A DNA stretch of 64,000 bases from an uncultured Oscillospiraceae bacterium (GTDB taxonomy: Bacteria > Bacillota > Clostridia > Oscillospirales > Oscillospiraceae). The stretch spans positions 24,446 to 88,445 of the forward strand of contig CANRFN010000008.1 of the NCBI GenBank assembly GCA_947629915.1, read 5' to 3'. The notes beneath the pieces are model-generated. The model worked only from the letters and a program-made list of their open reading frames with translations. It did no database searches and was not told the origin of the DNA. Shown in pieces: positions 1 through 8,362 of this stretch (positions within the stretch are counted from its first letter, which is position 1; the number at the start of each line of letters is the position of its first letter). A program made the translations under genes and the position numbers.

Positions 1-2
1 GG

Positions 3-302
3 CTGATCTACCAGCTGCCCACCACCCTCTGCGACATGTTCCTCCGGGAAGTCTTCAAGAAGAACCCCATCGACTCCCTGGACCAGGAGACCCTGTTCAC
101 CATCAACAAGTTCTTCGAGAACAACCTGAACGTGTCCGAGACCGCCCGCAAGCTCTTCGTCCACCGCAACACCCTGGTGTACCGCCTGGAGAAGATCAAG
201 AAGCTCACCGGGCTGGACCTCCGGGAGTTCGATGACGCCATCACCTTCAAAGTGGCCCTGATGGTAAAGAAGTACCTGGTCTCCCGGGGCATTGATTCCT
301 GA
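3..302 (+). CDS. PucR/CdaR-type transcriptional regulator, C-terminal end (partial)
   Basis: The reading frame is open from the left edge and stops at 300-302, so only the last 99 residues are present. They carry a helix-turn-helix with the signature FFENNLNVSETARKLFVHRN followed by a YRLEKIKKLTGLDLR helix. This is the C-terminal DNA-binding domain (HTH_30) of PucR/CdaR-type regulators. Family members usually have a sensor domain upstream that is outside this window. A strong terminator follows directly, so it is not transcribed with the ftsEX operon. Its target is unknown. Confidence 0.85.
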   Translation: MIYQLPTTLCDMFLREVFKKNPIDSLDQETLFTINKFFENNLNVSETARKLFVHRNTLVYRLEKIKKLTGLDLREFDDAITFKVALMVKKYLVSRGIDS

Positions 303-315
303 TATCTCGTCCCAT

Positions 316-351
316 GGCTGCGGCGCCGCTGGCGCCGCAGCCCTTTCTCTT
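316..351 (+). terminator. Intrinsic terminator of the PucR-type gene
   Basis: A perfect 12-bp stem (GGCTGCGGCGCC, GCT loop) is followed by the pyrimidine run CTTTCTCTT. It lies 14 bases after the stop codon. Confidence 0.8.
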
Positions 352-408
352 GTCCGCCCGTTCACAGATTTTTTAAGCTTTTACCAGCACAAATCAGAAT
401 TCCAGAGG

Positions 409-437
409 TTGACACGCCGGAGCGCTGCGCATATAAT
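409..437 (+). promoter_or_regulatory. Sigma-A promoter of the ftsEX operon
   Basis: TTGACA at 409-414 and TATAAT at 432-437 are separated by exactly 17 bases, the consensus housekeeping promoter. Transcription would start near 444, about 100 bases before ftsE. Confidence 0.9.
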
Positions 438-543
438 GTAGTTTCGGCGGGAATCGTGCAGAGACAGGCTGCTTTCCGCGGCGGGGCCCTTGCGTGCCCG
501 GCGCCGCGCCGCCATCCGAACCGAGATTCTAGGAGGGTCCGCC

Positions 544-1227
544 ATGATACGGCTGATCGATGTCTATAAAGAATACGATAACGGCACCAAGGCGCTGAAC
601 GCCATCGACATGCGCATTGATGACGGCGAGTTCGCCTTTCTGGTGGGCCCGTCCGGCTCCGGCAAGTCCACCATCATCAAGCTGATCACCGCCGAGGAGT
701 CTCCCACCGCCGGCCAGGTGGTGGTAAACGGCTTCAACCTGAACAACATCCGCCACTGGCAGATCCCCTACATGCGCCGGACATTGGGCGTCATCTTCCA
801 GGACTTCCGCCTGAACAAGAAGAAGACCGTGTGGGGCAATCTGGAGTTCACCATGCGGATCATCGGCGCCAGCCGCAAGGAGATGCGCCAGCGGATTCCC
901 TATGTACTGGACCTGGTGGGCCTCACCGATAAATCGGACGCCCTGCCGGACGAGATCAGCGGCGGCGAGCAGCAGCGGGTGGCCATCGCCCGGGCCCTCA
1001 TCAACAACCCGCAGATGATCATCGCGGACGAGCCCACCGGCAACCTGGACCCCACCTTCTCCCTGGAGATCATGACCCTTCTGGAGCGGATCAACGCCAT
1101 GGGCACCACCATGCTGGTGGTGACCCACGAGAAGGATCTGGTGAACCGCTTTGGCAAGCGGGTCATCGCCATCAAGGACGGCGAGCTGATCCGGGACGCC
1201 CAGGGCGGCTACGGCAGGCCGGTCTGA
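544..1227 (+). CDS. ftsE: Cell division ATP-binding protein FtsE
   Basis: FtsE is the ATPase of the FtsEX complex at the division septum. It works with membrane partner FtsX to activate a peptidoglycan hydrolase. The 227-residue protein shows Walker A GPSGSGKS (about residues 35-42), the signature SGGEQQR, Walker B MIIADEP and the FtsE-typical segment PTGNLDP. The start at 544 is chosen because AGGAGGG lies seven bases upstream and the protein then begins MIRLIDVYKEY as in the family. A longer frame from 490 has no ribosome binding site. It is the first gene of a division operon with ftsX and a PcsB-like hydrolase. Confidence 0.97.
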   Translation: MIRLIDVYKEYDNGTKALNAIDMRIDDGEFAFLVGPSGSGKSTIIKLITAEESPTAGQVVVNGFNLNNIRHWQIPYMRRTLGVIFQDFRLNKKKTVWGNLEFTMRIIGASRKEMRQRIPYVLDLVGLTDKSDALPDEISGGEQQRVAIARALINNPQMIIADEPTGNLDPTFSLEIMTLLERINAMGTTMLVVTHEKDLVNRFGKRVIAIKDGELIRDAQGGYGRPV

Positions 1228-1252
1228 ACGCCCTGCGCAGCACATACCATGT

Positions 1253-1313
1253 AAGGAGGGAATACGCATTGCCTCCCACGGATCTTCCCGGGACTTCATG
1301 CGTTGAACGATGA
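1253..1313 (+). promoter_or_regulatory. Ribosome binding site and 14-codon leader frame coupled to ftsX
   Basis: A strong AAGGAGGG (1253-1260) lies too far from the ftsX ATG at 1310 to serve it directly. It is well placed for TTG at 1269, which opens a 14-codon frame ending in TGA at 1311-1313. This stop overlaps the ftsX ATG as ATGA. No other ribosome binding site precedes ftsX. Translational coupling is therefore an inference, not a proven mechanism. Confidence 0.4.
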
Positions 1314-2209
1314 AAAAACACGGATTTAATCTATTCTATTTCATACGGGAGGGCTTTGCCAGCATCTTCTCCCACGGGTTGATGTCTTTTGCAGCTGTCT
1401 GTATGATCGTGGCCTGTCTTTTGATCATGGGCTCCTTCAGCCTGCTGGCGGTGAACGCAGACAACCTGCTCAGCGAGGCCGAGGACGACAACGAGTTTCT
1501 GGTCTTCATCGATGAGACCTTCACAGACGACCAGATCAATGCGCTGGGGGCCCAGATCATGGCCCTGCCCAATGTAGACGCCGCCAACGTGCGCTTTATC
1601 CCCAAAGAGGACGCCAAGGCCACCTACATCGAGCGGTACGGGGATGAGTCCATGTACGCCTCCCTGCCGGACGAGGTGTTCCGGGACCGGATCTCCATCC
1701 ATGTGCTGGACCTGTCCAAGTTCAAGGAGACGGTGGACGCGGTAAAGGCCCTGGAGGGCGCCGCCAACGTCCGGGACCAGTCTGAGCTGGCCATGAGCTT
1801 TGTGGCGGTGCGCAACGGCGCCACCGCCCTGGCCACCGTGCTGGTGGGTCTTCTGGTGTGCGTGTCCCTCTTCATCATCGCCAACACCATTCGCCTCGCG
1901 GCCTTCACCCGCAAGGAGGAGATCGCCATCATGAAGATGTGCGGCGCCACAGACGGCTTTGTCCGCTGGCCCTTCCTCATCGAGGGCCTCGTGCTGGGTC
2001 TCACCGGCGCCATCGTGGCCTTCTTCCTTCAGTGGGGCGTGTATATCCTGGTGCTGCAGGGCCTGGAGGAGAGCGGTGTGTTCTCCATCTTTGTCCCCAT
2101 CCCCTTCCTGGAGATCTGGAAGATGGTGCTGGCGGTCTTCTGCGGCGCCGGCGCCCTCATCGGCATGGTGGGCTCCGGTCTCGCCATCGGCAAGTTCCTG
2201 CAAGTATAA
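1310..2209 (+). CDS. ftsX: Cell division permease-like protein FtsX
   Basis: FtsX is the membrane half of FtsEX. It carries the conformational signal from FtsE to a hydrolase outside the cell. The 299-residue protein has one N-terminal membrane segment (about 21-46), an extracytoplasmic domain of about 120 residues, and three C-terminal membrane segments, the normal FtsX plan. The N terminus (MKKHGFNLFYFIREGF) matches Gram-positive FtsX. The ATG has no adjacent ribosome binding site, and an upstream site seems to act through a short overlapping frame. A hairpin separates it from the downstream PcsB-like gene. Confidence 0.96.
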   Translation: MKKHGFNLFYFIREGFASIFSHGLMSFAAVCMIVACLLIMGSFSLLAVNADNLLSEAEDDNEFLVFIDETFTDDQINALGAQIMALPNVDAANVRFIPKEDAKATYIERYGDESMYASLPDEVFRDRISIHVLDLSKFKETVDAVKALEGAANVRDQSELAMSFVAVRNGATALATVLVGLLVCVSLFIIANTIRLAAFTRKEEIAIMKMCGATDGFVRWPFLIEGLVLGLTGAIVAFFLQWGVYILVLQGLEESGVFSIFVPIPFLEIWKMVLAVFCGAGALIGMVGSGLAIGKFLQV

Positions 2210-2222
2210 TCCAACCCATATC

Positions 2223-2252
2223 CGTCCGGATGTCCGCCGGGACATCCGGACG
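2223..2252 (+). other. Intercistronic hairpin between ftsX and the PcsB-like gene
   Basis: A 13-bp perfect stem (CGTCCGGATGTCC, loop GCCG) has no T-run after it, so it is more likely an RNA-stabilising or processing element than a terminator. Confidence 0.5.
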
Positions 2253-2282
2253 CTGCACGTACACCCCAGTTGAGGAGGCACC

Positions 2283-3761
2283 ATGAAGAAAAACGTACGA
2301 AGACTCATCGTGATCCTGCTGGCCCTCGCCATGCTGTTCTCCATCCTGCTGCCGGCACTGTCCATTTTGGCCCAGGCCAGCGGCAGCGGGGGCAGCGATG
2401 ACGTCACGGAGGAGGAGATCGATGCCCTGGAGGATGAGCTCGCTGAGGCCCGGCGCCGGCGCACCGCGGCCCAGCAGGAGCTCAATGCCATCCGGGGCGA
2501 TCTCAGCCGTGCCCAGCAGGCGGTGAATCTGGCCCAGCAGCAGCTCCTCCTCACGGAACAGTCCATCGATGCCACAAAGCAGCTCATCGTGAACCTGGGA
2601 ATCAAGATCGAGCAGACCAAGGCGGACATCGCGGTGAAAGAGGGCGAGATCGCCCAGACCCAGGAGGATTTGAGGCAGACCCAGATCCGGCTGGACAACC
2701 TGGCCCAGCGGATCGACAGCACCCAGCAGAGGCTGGAGAACCTGGTCCTGCAGGAGGCGGAACAGACCCAGGCCTATTACGACCACATCCGCTGGCTGGA
2801 GGAGACCGGTCCCCTTACCTACATCGCCGTCCTGCTGCAGTCCGGCAGCTTCGCCGAGCTGTTGGACCAGACACTGGTGATCGGCAACGCCATGGACTAC
2901 ACCAACGACATCCTGGACCGGCTGGAGGACACCCAGATGGAGATGTCCATCACCGAGACGGACCTGGAGGAGGACAAGGCGGAGCAGGTGGAGGTCCAGG
3001 CCCAGCAGGAGGAGCAGCTGGCCATGGAGGAGCAGCAGAAGGCGGACCTGGAGGCGGAGCAGGCGAAGCTGGAGACGGACACCGCCAACCAGCAGCAGTA
3101 TCAGAAGGACCTGGAGGCCCAGCGGGTACAGTACATCGCAGACCGGGATGCGGCCCAGAAGCTGCTGGAGGAGATCGCCGTCACTGAGAGCGCCTACGCC
3201 CAGGAGGCCGCGGCGCTGGCGGCGGAGGAGGCCAACATCCAGCGGGCCCTGGCCACGGCGGAGCAGAAATATCAGGAGCAGCTGGCCCGGCTTCAGAACA
3301 CCGGCGCCTGGTACTGGCCCCTTCCCGGCAAGTACAGCCTGTCCTCCCTCTTCGGCGGCAGATACCTCTTCGGCCGCTGGGACAGCCACACCGGCACAGA
3401 CATCCCCGCCCCGGCGGGCACGGAGATCCACGCGGCCCAGGGCGGCGTGGTGAGCTACGTCAGCTCCAACAAGAACTCCTCGTACGGCTGGTACTGCATG
3501 ATCAGCCACGGCAACGGCTACGTCACCCTGTATGCCCACCAGCGGGTGAAGCCCATCGTGTCAGAGGGGCAGACGGTGGCCAAAGGCGATGTGATCGGCT
3601 ACGTGGGCACCACCGGCAACTCCACCGGCAACCATCTCCACTTTGAGCTCCGGCTCAACGGCGCCCGGGCGGACATCCTGCAGCTGTTCCCCAACACCAC
3701 GTTCTACATGAACGGCGTGAGCTGGAAGGGCAACCAGTACCCCGCCGGGCTGAAGAACTGA
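2283..3761 (+). CDS. PcsB/EnvC-like murein hydrolase, coiled coil plus M23 domain
   Basis: This is a secreted peptidoglycan hydrolase or activator, the expected partner of FtsEX. It starts with a signal peptide (about residues 1-34, charged start, hydrophobic core, ALSILAQAS end). A long Glu/Gln-rich coiled coil (about 40-340) follows, then an M23/LytM endopeptidase domain (about 345-490). The zinc ligands appear intact: HTGTD, YAH and HLHFE. A catalytically competent LytM domain in this position is notable because EnvC-type activators have lost these residues. The start is supported by GAGGAGG upstream. The location directly after ftsEX supports the functional link. Confidence 0.93.
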   Translation: MKKNVRRLIVILLALAMLFSILLPALSILAQASGSGGSDDVTEEEIDALEDELAEARRRRTAAQQELNAIRGDLSRAQQAVNLAQQQLLLTEQSIDATKQLIVNLGIKIEQTKADIAVKEGEIAQTQEDLRQTQIRLDNLAQRIDSTQQRLENLVLQEAEQTQAYYDHIRWLEETGPLTYIAVLLQSGSFAELLDQTLVIGNAMDYTNDILDRLEDTQMEMSITETDLEEDKAEQVEVQAQQEEQLAMEEQQKADLEAEQAKLETDTANQQQYQKDLEAQRVQYIADRDAAQKLLEEIAVTESAYAQEAAALAAEEANIQRALATAEQKYQEQLARLQNTGAWYWPLPGKYSLSSLFGGRYLFGRWDSHTGTDIPAPAGTEIHAAQGGVVSYVSSNKNSSYGWYCMISHGNGYVTLYAHQRVKPIVSEGQTVAKGDVIGYVGTTGNSTGNHLHFELRLNGARADILQLFPNTTFYMNGVSWKGNQYPAGLKN

Positions 3762-3780
3762 GAAACACAGAAGACCACCC

Positions 3781-3817
3781 AAGGCGCAGGGCATCATCTC
3801 CCTGCGCCTTCCTTTCC
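3781..3817 (+). terminator. Hairpin with T-rich tail between the hydrolase and protease genes
   Basis: An 11-bp stem (AAGGCGCAGGG, eight-base loop) is followed by CCTTTCC. Only 17 bases separate it from the next gene, with no room for a promoter, so it probably lets part of the transcription through. Confidence 0.6.
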
Positions 3818-3834
3818 ATCGCAAGGAGGTTCTC

Positions 3835-5010
3835 ATGCATATGAACTCATCTTCCCGGCGCCCTGCGGGAAGGCGCTTGCCCCTGTGGCTGATCCTGCTC
3901 CTCTACACGCTGGTCCTGGCCCTGATCGGGACCGCTGTCTTCTGCGCCGTGATGGGGCGGCCCGGCCTCACCATGATGAAGGCCTATCTTCTGGCCAAGT
4001 TCGCCTTTGTGGAGAAGGACGCAGATCTGGACAGCGCCGTAAACCAGGGGCTGAACAGCTTTGTGGACGGGCTGGGAGACCGCTGGTCCTACTTCCTGGA
4101 TCCCTCGGACCTCACCGCCACCTCCGAGCGGCGGGCCAACAGCTATGTGGGCGTGGGGATCACGGTGCTGCAGCACAGCCGGGAAGACGGCCTCCTGGTC
4201 CATGCCGTGTCCAAGGGCGGGCCGGCAGAGCAGGCGGGCATCGTCCCCGGGGACGTGATCACCGCCATAGACGGCACGCCCATGACGCCGGACAACCAGG
4301 AAACCGCCACAGACCGCATCCGGGGGGAGGCGGGCACCTCGGTTACCCTCACTGTGCTCCACGCGGACGGCACCGCCGAGGACATCGTGTGCACCCGGGC
4401 CAAGCTCCACAACGCCTCCGCCATGAACCTGATGCTGGAGAACAACCTGGGTCTCGTGCGGCTGGAGAACTTCTACAGCGGCGCCGCGGCCTCCTTCAAG
4501 GAGAACGTGGAGGCCCTTCTGGCCCAGAGCCCGGAGGGCCTCGTGATCGATGTGCGCTCCAACCCCGGGGGCTACGTGGATGAGCTGGAGAGCATCCTGG
4601 ACTACCTGCTGCCGGAGGGCCCGGTGTTCCGGATGAAGCCCCGGTGGGGCATGGAGACGGTGCGGGAGAGCGATGCGGACTGCATAGACCTCCCCATGGT
4701 GGTGCTGGTGAATGCAGACACCTATTCCGCCGCCGAGCTTCTGGCCGCCCAGCTCCGGGAGAGCGTAGGGGCCAAGATCGTGGGGGAGGTCACCTCCGGC
4801 AAGGGCTACTCCCAGATGACCTATTCCCTGCCCAACGGCAGCGGCATGGGCCTCTCCACCGCAGAGTACACCACCGGCGGCGGCCACTCCCTGATCGGGG
4901 AGGGCATCACCCCCGATGTGGAGTTGGAGATGGACCGCTCTGTCCCCCTCATGGGGGAGGCGGACACCCAGCTGCAGGCGGCGGAGGATCTGCTGCTGCA
5001 GCAGGGCTGA
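3835..5010 (+). CDS. S41 family C-terminal processing protease (CtpA-like)
   Basis: This is a membrane-anchored serine protease that cleaves or matures exported proteins. The 391-residue protein has one N-terminal membrane segment (about 17-40), a PDZ domain (about 95-180, with the GGPAEQAGIVPGDVITAIDG stretch) and an S41 core. The catalytic serine lies in TYSAAELL (about residue 297) and the lysine in SGKGY (about 323). ATG at 3835 and at 3841 are both possible; AGGAGGT ends five bases before the first. Such proteases commonly follow ftsEX-pcsB in Firmicutes and may process the hydrolase, which is an inference from position. Confidence 0.95.
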   Translation: MHMNSSSRRPAGRRLPLWLILLLYTLVLALIGTAVFCAVMGRPGLTMMKAYLLAKFAFVEKDADLDSAVNQGLNSFVDGLGDRWSYFLDPSDLTATSERRANSYVGVGITVLQHSREDGLLVHAVSKGGPAEQAGIVPGDVITAIDGTPMTPDNQETATDRIRGEAGTSVTLTVLHADGTAEDIVCTRAKLHNASAMNLMLENNLGLVRLENFYSGAAASFKENVEALLAQSPEGLVIDVRSNPGGYVDELESILDYLLPEGPVFRMKPRWGMETVRESDADCIDLPMVVLVNADTYSAAELLAAQLRESVGAKIVGEVTSGKGYSQMTYSLPNGSGMGLSTAEYTTGGGHSLIGEGITPDVELEMDRSVPLMGEADTQLQAAEDLLLQQG

Positions 5011-5040
5011 AACCACACTGAGACGAAAAAGGAGGCACCC

Positions 5041-5844
5041 ATGGCCACCAAAGAACAGAACATCGACATCTTTCAGGACACCGCGGCGCTGTTTGCCGGG
5101 CTGAAACCCAGCATCCAGGCGTCCATAGACCACACCGTCCTCTTCCCGGAGGGTGAGACACCGCAACTGCCGGCGCCCCGGTGCGCCCACACGGAGGTGC
5201 TGGTCTCCCGCCGCCGGAGCCTGGCAGCCGCCAGCCGGTACAGGGGAAAACACATCGCCGTGCACAACTTCGCCTCCGCCACCCACCCCGGCGGCGGGGT
5301 TACCCGGGGCAGCAGGGCCCAGGAGGAGTGCCTCTGCCGCTGCTCCACCCTGTATGCGGTGCTCAGCGCAGACCGCTTCCAGGCCCCCTTCTACCAGTAT
5401 CATCGAAGCAAACCCGGCACACTCTACACGGACCGCACCCTGTACACCCCGGGCGTTTTGGTGCTGAAGACGGATGAGGACCTGCCCCGCCGCATCCCGG
5501 AGGCCCAGCGGTTTGCCGTGGACGTGATCACCTGCGCCGCCCCCAACCTGCGGCAGAGCCCGTACAACCGCACCGTGCTAAAGCCGGACGTCCTCCTCCA
5601 GATGCACGTAAAGCGGGCCCGGCACATGCTGGCTGCCGCCGCATCCCAGGGACCGGAAGTGCTGATTCTGGGTGCCTTCGGCTGCGGCGCATTTCAGAAT
5701 CCCCCGGAGGTGGTGGCCCGAGCGTACCAGCAGGTGCTCCGGGAGATGGACGGCATCTTCCCCACCGTGGAGTTCGCTGTCTATTGCCCGCCGGGGGACA
5801 GCGCCAACTACGATGCCTTCTCCCAGGTCCTGGCGGGCCTCTGA
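5041..5844 (+). CDS. TIGR02452-family protein, bacterial poly(ADP-ribose) glycohydrolase-like
   Basis: The 267-residue protein contains GGGVTRGSRAQEE (about residues 84-96). This fits the GGG-(6-8 residues)-QEE catalytic signature of bacterial-type PARG, and HNFASATHPGG just before it is also typical. The family has a macrodomain-like fold and is expected to remove ADP-ribose from modified molecules. AAAGGAGGCACC precedes the ATG, and only 30 bases separate it from the S41 protease, so both are probably on one transcript. A strong terminator follows. Its substrate in this organism is unknown. Confidence 0.85.
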   Translation: MATKEQNIDIFQDTAALFAGLKPSIQASIDHTVLFPEGETPQLPAPRCAHTEVLVSRRRSLAAASRYRGKHIAVHNFASATHPGGGVTRGSRAQEECLCRCSTLYAVLSADRFQAPFYQYHRSKPGTLYTDRTLYTPGVLVLKTDEDLPRRIPEAQRFAVDVITCAAPNLRQSPYNRTVLKPDVLLQMHVKRARHMLAAAASQGPEVLILGAFGCGAFQNPPEVVARAYQQVLREMDGIFPTVEFAVYCPPGDSANYDAFSQVLAGL

Positions 5845-5872
5845 GACGGGTATATCAGACACAGTGTAAGAC

Positions 5873-5906
5873 AGCAGCGCACCGGCATCCGGTGCGCTGC
5901 TTTCCT
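5873..5906 (+). terminator. Intrinsic terminator of the ftsE-PARG operon
   Basis: A 13-bp perfect stem (AGCAGCGCACCGG, CAT loop) is followed by TTTCC. Confidence 0.75.
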
Positions 5907-5947
5907 GTCTCTGGCGGCAGATCTCCCGCCCGGGGCCCCGGCATTGG

Positions 5948-5964
5948 GCGGCAATTGTTGCCGC
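5948..5964. repeat. 17-bp palindrome downstream of the recombinase gene
   Basis: GCGGCAA and TTGCCGC flank a TTG centre. TCTTTTGG follows on the plus strand, so it may act as a weak second terminator. No second copy was seen near the recombinase. Confidence 0.4.
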
Positions 5965-6002
5965 TCTTTTGGATCCGTGGGACAATATCCTACAATTTCC
6001 GC

Positions 6003-6045
6003 AAAAAAGCGAAAAGAAAAGCCCATACCTTTCCCTTGGTATGGG
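6003..6045 (-). terminator. Terminator of the stand-alone recombinase gene
   Basis: An 8-bp stem (CCCATACC, eight-base loop) is followed on the minus strand by CTTTTCTTTTCGCTTTTTT. The 107 bases between it and the recombinase stop contain no gene. Confidence 0.6.
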
Positions 6046-6151
6046 GTGCAACTGCGGCCGCATTGCCGGTATGTATGCTTGGCACGGTTGGACTGCCCGA
6101 ACCATCCGCCGTCCCCGCCCCCACCTCGGGTCCTCTGCCGCGAGATGGGGA

Positions 6152-7255
6152 CTAGAAGCCGGCCTGCGCCAGTTTCTCCATGTTCTTGCGCTTCAGCTCC
6201 ATGGAGCTGTGCACATAGCGGTTGATGGTGATGTTGGCGCTGGCGTGGCCCATCACCTCCGAGAGGCTCTTCATCTCAAACCCGGACTCCACGCAGCGGG
6301 TGGCAAAGGAGTGCCGCAGGGTGTGGAAGTGGACGCCGGACATGCCGCAGGTGAGGGTGAGCTGCTCCAGCTTCCGCTGCAGCGTCCGGGGCTCCATGTA
6401 CCGGCAGGTGCCGGTGAGGAGATATGCGTCCGGGTTGTTGGGGTTGAAGCGCTTGCAGAGCTCCACGGTGTCCCAGGTGAGGGGGATGTTCCGCACGGCG
6501 TTCTCCGTCTTGGGGGTGCTGATGGTGATCAGGGTCTTGGGGCCGTCCCCCGCCAGATTGCCCACCCGGGCCAGGGACTCCGTGATGGACACCTGGCGGC
6601 CGGAGAGGTTCACGCTGCCCCACTTCAGGGCGCAGATCTCGCCCAGGCGGAGGCCGGTGTGCAGGGCGAAGAGGGTGCCGAAGCACCAGGTCTCCCGGCT
6701 GCCCTCCATGACGTCTATGAGGCGGTGGTGCTCGTCCACCGTGAGCACCCGGGCCTCCGAGGAGGTAACCTTGGGCAGCTCCACATCGGGCACCCGGACC
6801 CCGGTGATCTGCTTGGCGGCGTACTTCATCACCTCCAGCAGCACCACCATGATGTCCCGCACGGTCTTGGTGGCCAGCCCGCTGCAGAGGAGCCGGTACT
6901 GGAGCTGCTCTGCCACCGTGCAGGAGACCTCCTGGGGCAGCAGGCCGCCCACCGCGGGGATGATGTGCAGGCGGAGGATGGAGTTGTATTTCACCAGCGA
7001 GGCGCTCTTCACCCGGCCCGCCAGGGAGTGCTCCCAGTCCACGCAGATGGAGCTCATCCGCCGGTGGGTGTGCACGATCTGGGTGCCGTTGATGAGGCCG
7101 GCCTTCGCCAGCTCCACCTGGGCCTTCGCCTCCCCATAGGTGGGGGCATAGCAGTATCCGTACTGGATGCTGCCGTCCACCTTGCGGCCCCGGGGATAGC
7201 GTGCCTCCCAGCGGCCGTCCTGCCTCCGATATATGTTTTCACCTTTTTTGCTCAT
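6152..7255 (-). CDS. Tyrosine recombinase / integrase, stand-alone
   Basis: This 367-residue recombinase cuts and rejoins DNA through a tyrosine. An N-terminal arm-binding segment (ENIYRRQDGRWEARYPRG) is followed by a core-binding region and the catalytic domain. Catalytic residues are visible: Arg in HTGLRLGEICALKW (about 202), HTLRH (about 314), and the tyrosine in INRYVHSS (about 346). The start at 7255 is chosen because GGAGGGAT lies upstream on the minus strand; the frame extends further but without a ribosome binding site. No excisionase, relaxase or cargo genes lie next to it, so it is either an element remnant or a resident site-specific recombinase. Confidence 0.93.
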   Translation of the reverse strand: MSKKGENIYRRQDGRWEARYPRGRKVDGSIQYGYCYAPTYGEAKAQVELAKAGLINGTQIVHTHRRMSSICVDWEHSLAGRVKSASLVKYNSILRLHIIPAVGGLLPQEVSCTVAEQLQYRLLCSGLATKTVRDIMVVLLEVMKYAAKQITGVRVPDVELPKVTSSEARVLTVDEHHRLIDVMEGSRETWCFGTLFALHTGLRLGEICALKWGSVNLSGRQVSITESLARVGNLAGDGPKTLITISTPKTENAVRNIPLTWDTVELCKRFNPNNPDAYLLTGTCRYMEPRTLQRKLEQLTLTCGMSGVHFHTLRHSFATRCVESGFEMKSLSEVMGHASANITINRYVHSSMELKRKNMEKLAQAGF

Positions 7256-7445
7256 TGACAATCCCTCCGGAATGTGAGTTCGGGCATAAGAATTATACCG
7301 CACCCCAAAGCAGACAATTCCAGCATTTTCTGCGCACCGGGGCAAATGGAAGATTTGGCAAGAATTTTGTAGATTCCGGCACTTGTCTCCCACGGTGCAA
7401 GCATATATCGGTGCTATCATGATTTATTTCCTGCGTGTCCGTTGT

Positions 7446-7474
7446 ATTATATCATTTTAGATTCCGTCTTTCAA
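7446..7474 (-). promoter_or_regulatory. Promoter of the stand-alone recombinase
   Basis: On the minus strand TTGAAA (7474-7469) and TATAAT (7451-7446) are 17 bases apart, about 190 bases before the gene. A second TATAAT at 7297-7292 is closer to the gene but lacks a well-spaced -35. Confidence 0.55.
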
Positions 7475-7750
7475 GTTCCGATTTCAGATTTCTTGTCCTC
7501 CGTCCAGCCTGTCCCTCTCAGATTCAGCGCTTCAACCCGAGAAATGGCTCCGGAGCTTCGAGGGAAGATTCTTTCCCTCTCGAAAAAAGCAGCAGGTTCC
7601 CGTCTTCAGGGCTGTGCAGGCCTTCCCTTGCAGTCTTTTTCCCGGTACACTGCCATTTCGATGGATTTGGCCCGCTCCCGCCTCAGATGGCCCAACATAA
7701 ATTGATTCCTTTCTTTTGATCCACACCACTCCCTTTCCGCCGGAGACAGC
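7475..7750. other. Intergenic stretch without a recognisable gene
   Basis: This stretch lies between the recombinase promoter and the ruvX terminator. The only structure seen is a short imperfect inverted repeat at about 7560-7582 (GAGGGAA/TTCCCTC). No coding signal was found. Confidence 0.5.
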
Positions 7751-7793
7751 AAAACAGCACGCAAGGCGCATCCCATCCGCGCCTTGCGTGCTG
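7751..7793 (-). terminator. Terminator of ruvX
   Basis: A 15-bp perfect stem (CAGCACGCAAGGCGC, nine-base loop) is followed on the minus strand by TTTT and on the plus strand by CTTTTT. It could work in both directions. Confidence 0.8.
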
Positions 7794-7809
7794 CTTTTTC
7801 CCTGTTCAA

Positions 7810-8256
7810 CTATGTCGCTCCTCCATTGGCCGGGCCGGAGCTGTTCCGCCGCCGAAACTGCAGGTATCCCTCCAGGATCAGGCTGGCGGCCACCGCGTCC
7901 ACATTCTGCCGGTGGGCTTTCATCCTCTTTCCAGAGGCGTGGAGGATCTGGTGGGCCTCCACGGTGGTGAGCCGCTCATCCCAGAGGTGCACCGGGAGGC
8001 CGGTCTCCTGCTCCAATCGAGCCGCCATGGCCCGGCAGATCTGGGCTCTGGGGCCCTCGGTGCCGTCCATGTTCCGGGGCAGCCCTAGCACCAGCTCCTC
8101 CGGCTGCCGCTCCCGGATCACCCGCTTCAGCTCCTGGACCGCCTTGTCCTCGTTCCAACTGGGCACCACCTCCGTGTAGCCGGCCATCAGGCCGACGGCA
8201 TCGGAGACGGCAACGCCGGTGCGGGCGTCTCCGTAGTCTATTGCCATGATCCGCAT
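7810..8256 (-). CDS. ruvX: Holliday junction resolvase-like protein RuvX (YqgF)
   Basis: RuvX/YqgF is an RNase H-fold nuclease linked to 16S rRNA maturation and Holliday junction processing. The 148-residue protein begins MRIMAIDYGDARTGVAVSD, carrying the first catalytic Asp of the family. It also contains LVLGLPRNMDGTEG and LWDERLTTVEA, the standard conserved blocks, and ends near NVDAVAASLILEGYL. The start at 8256 is preceded by GAGGAGG on the minus strand. The longer open frame upstream runs over a hairpin and is rejected. Confidence 0.95.
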   Translation of the reverse strand: MRIMAIDYGDARTGVAVSDAVGLMAGYTEVVPSWNEDKAVQELKRVIRERQPEELVLGLPRNMDGTEGPRAQICRAMAARLEQETGLPVHLWDERLTTVEAHQILHASGKRMKAHRQNVDAVAASLILEGYLQFRRRNSSGPANGGAT

Positions 8257-8307
8257 CTTCGTCCTCCTCGTGGGCTGTGTGGAGCGCCATATAGACTCCA
8301 TCCGTCC

Positions 8308-8340
8308 AAAGGGCCCGCGAAGCCGCCGGCTTCGCGGGCC
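8308..8340 (-). terminator. Hairpin/terminator after the kinase-CYTH gene
   Basis: A 13-bp perfect stem (GGCCCGCGAAGCC, GCC loop) is followed on the minus strand by a short CTTTGG tail, so termination may be partial before ruvX. Confidence 0.5.
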
Positions 8341-8362
8341 GCACTGTTGTCCTGTCTTCTTC

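Noticed and set aside
2157..5403. Long minus-strand frames opposite the PcsB-like and S41 genes
   Set aside because: They are Leu/Gly/Arg-rich shadows of well-supported plus-strand genes.
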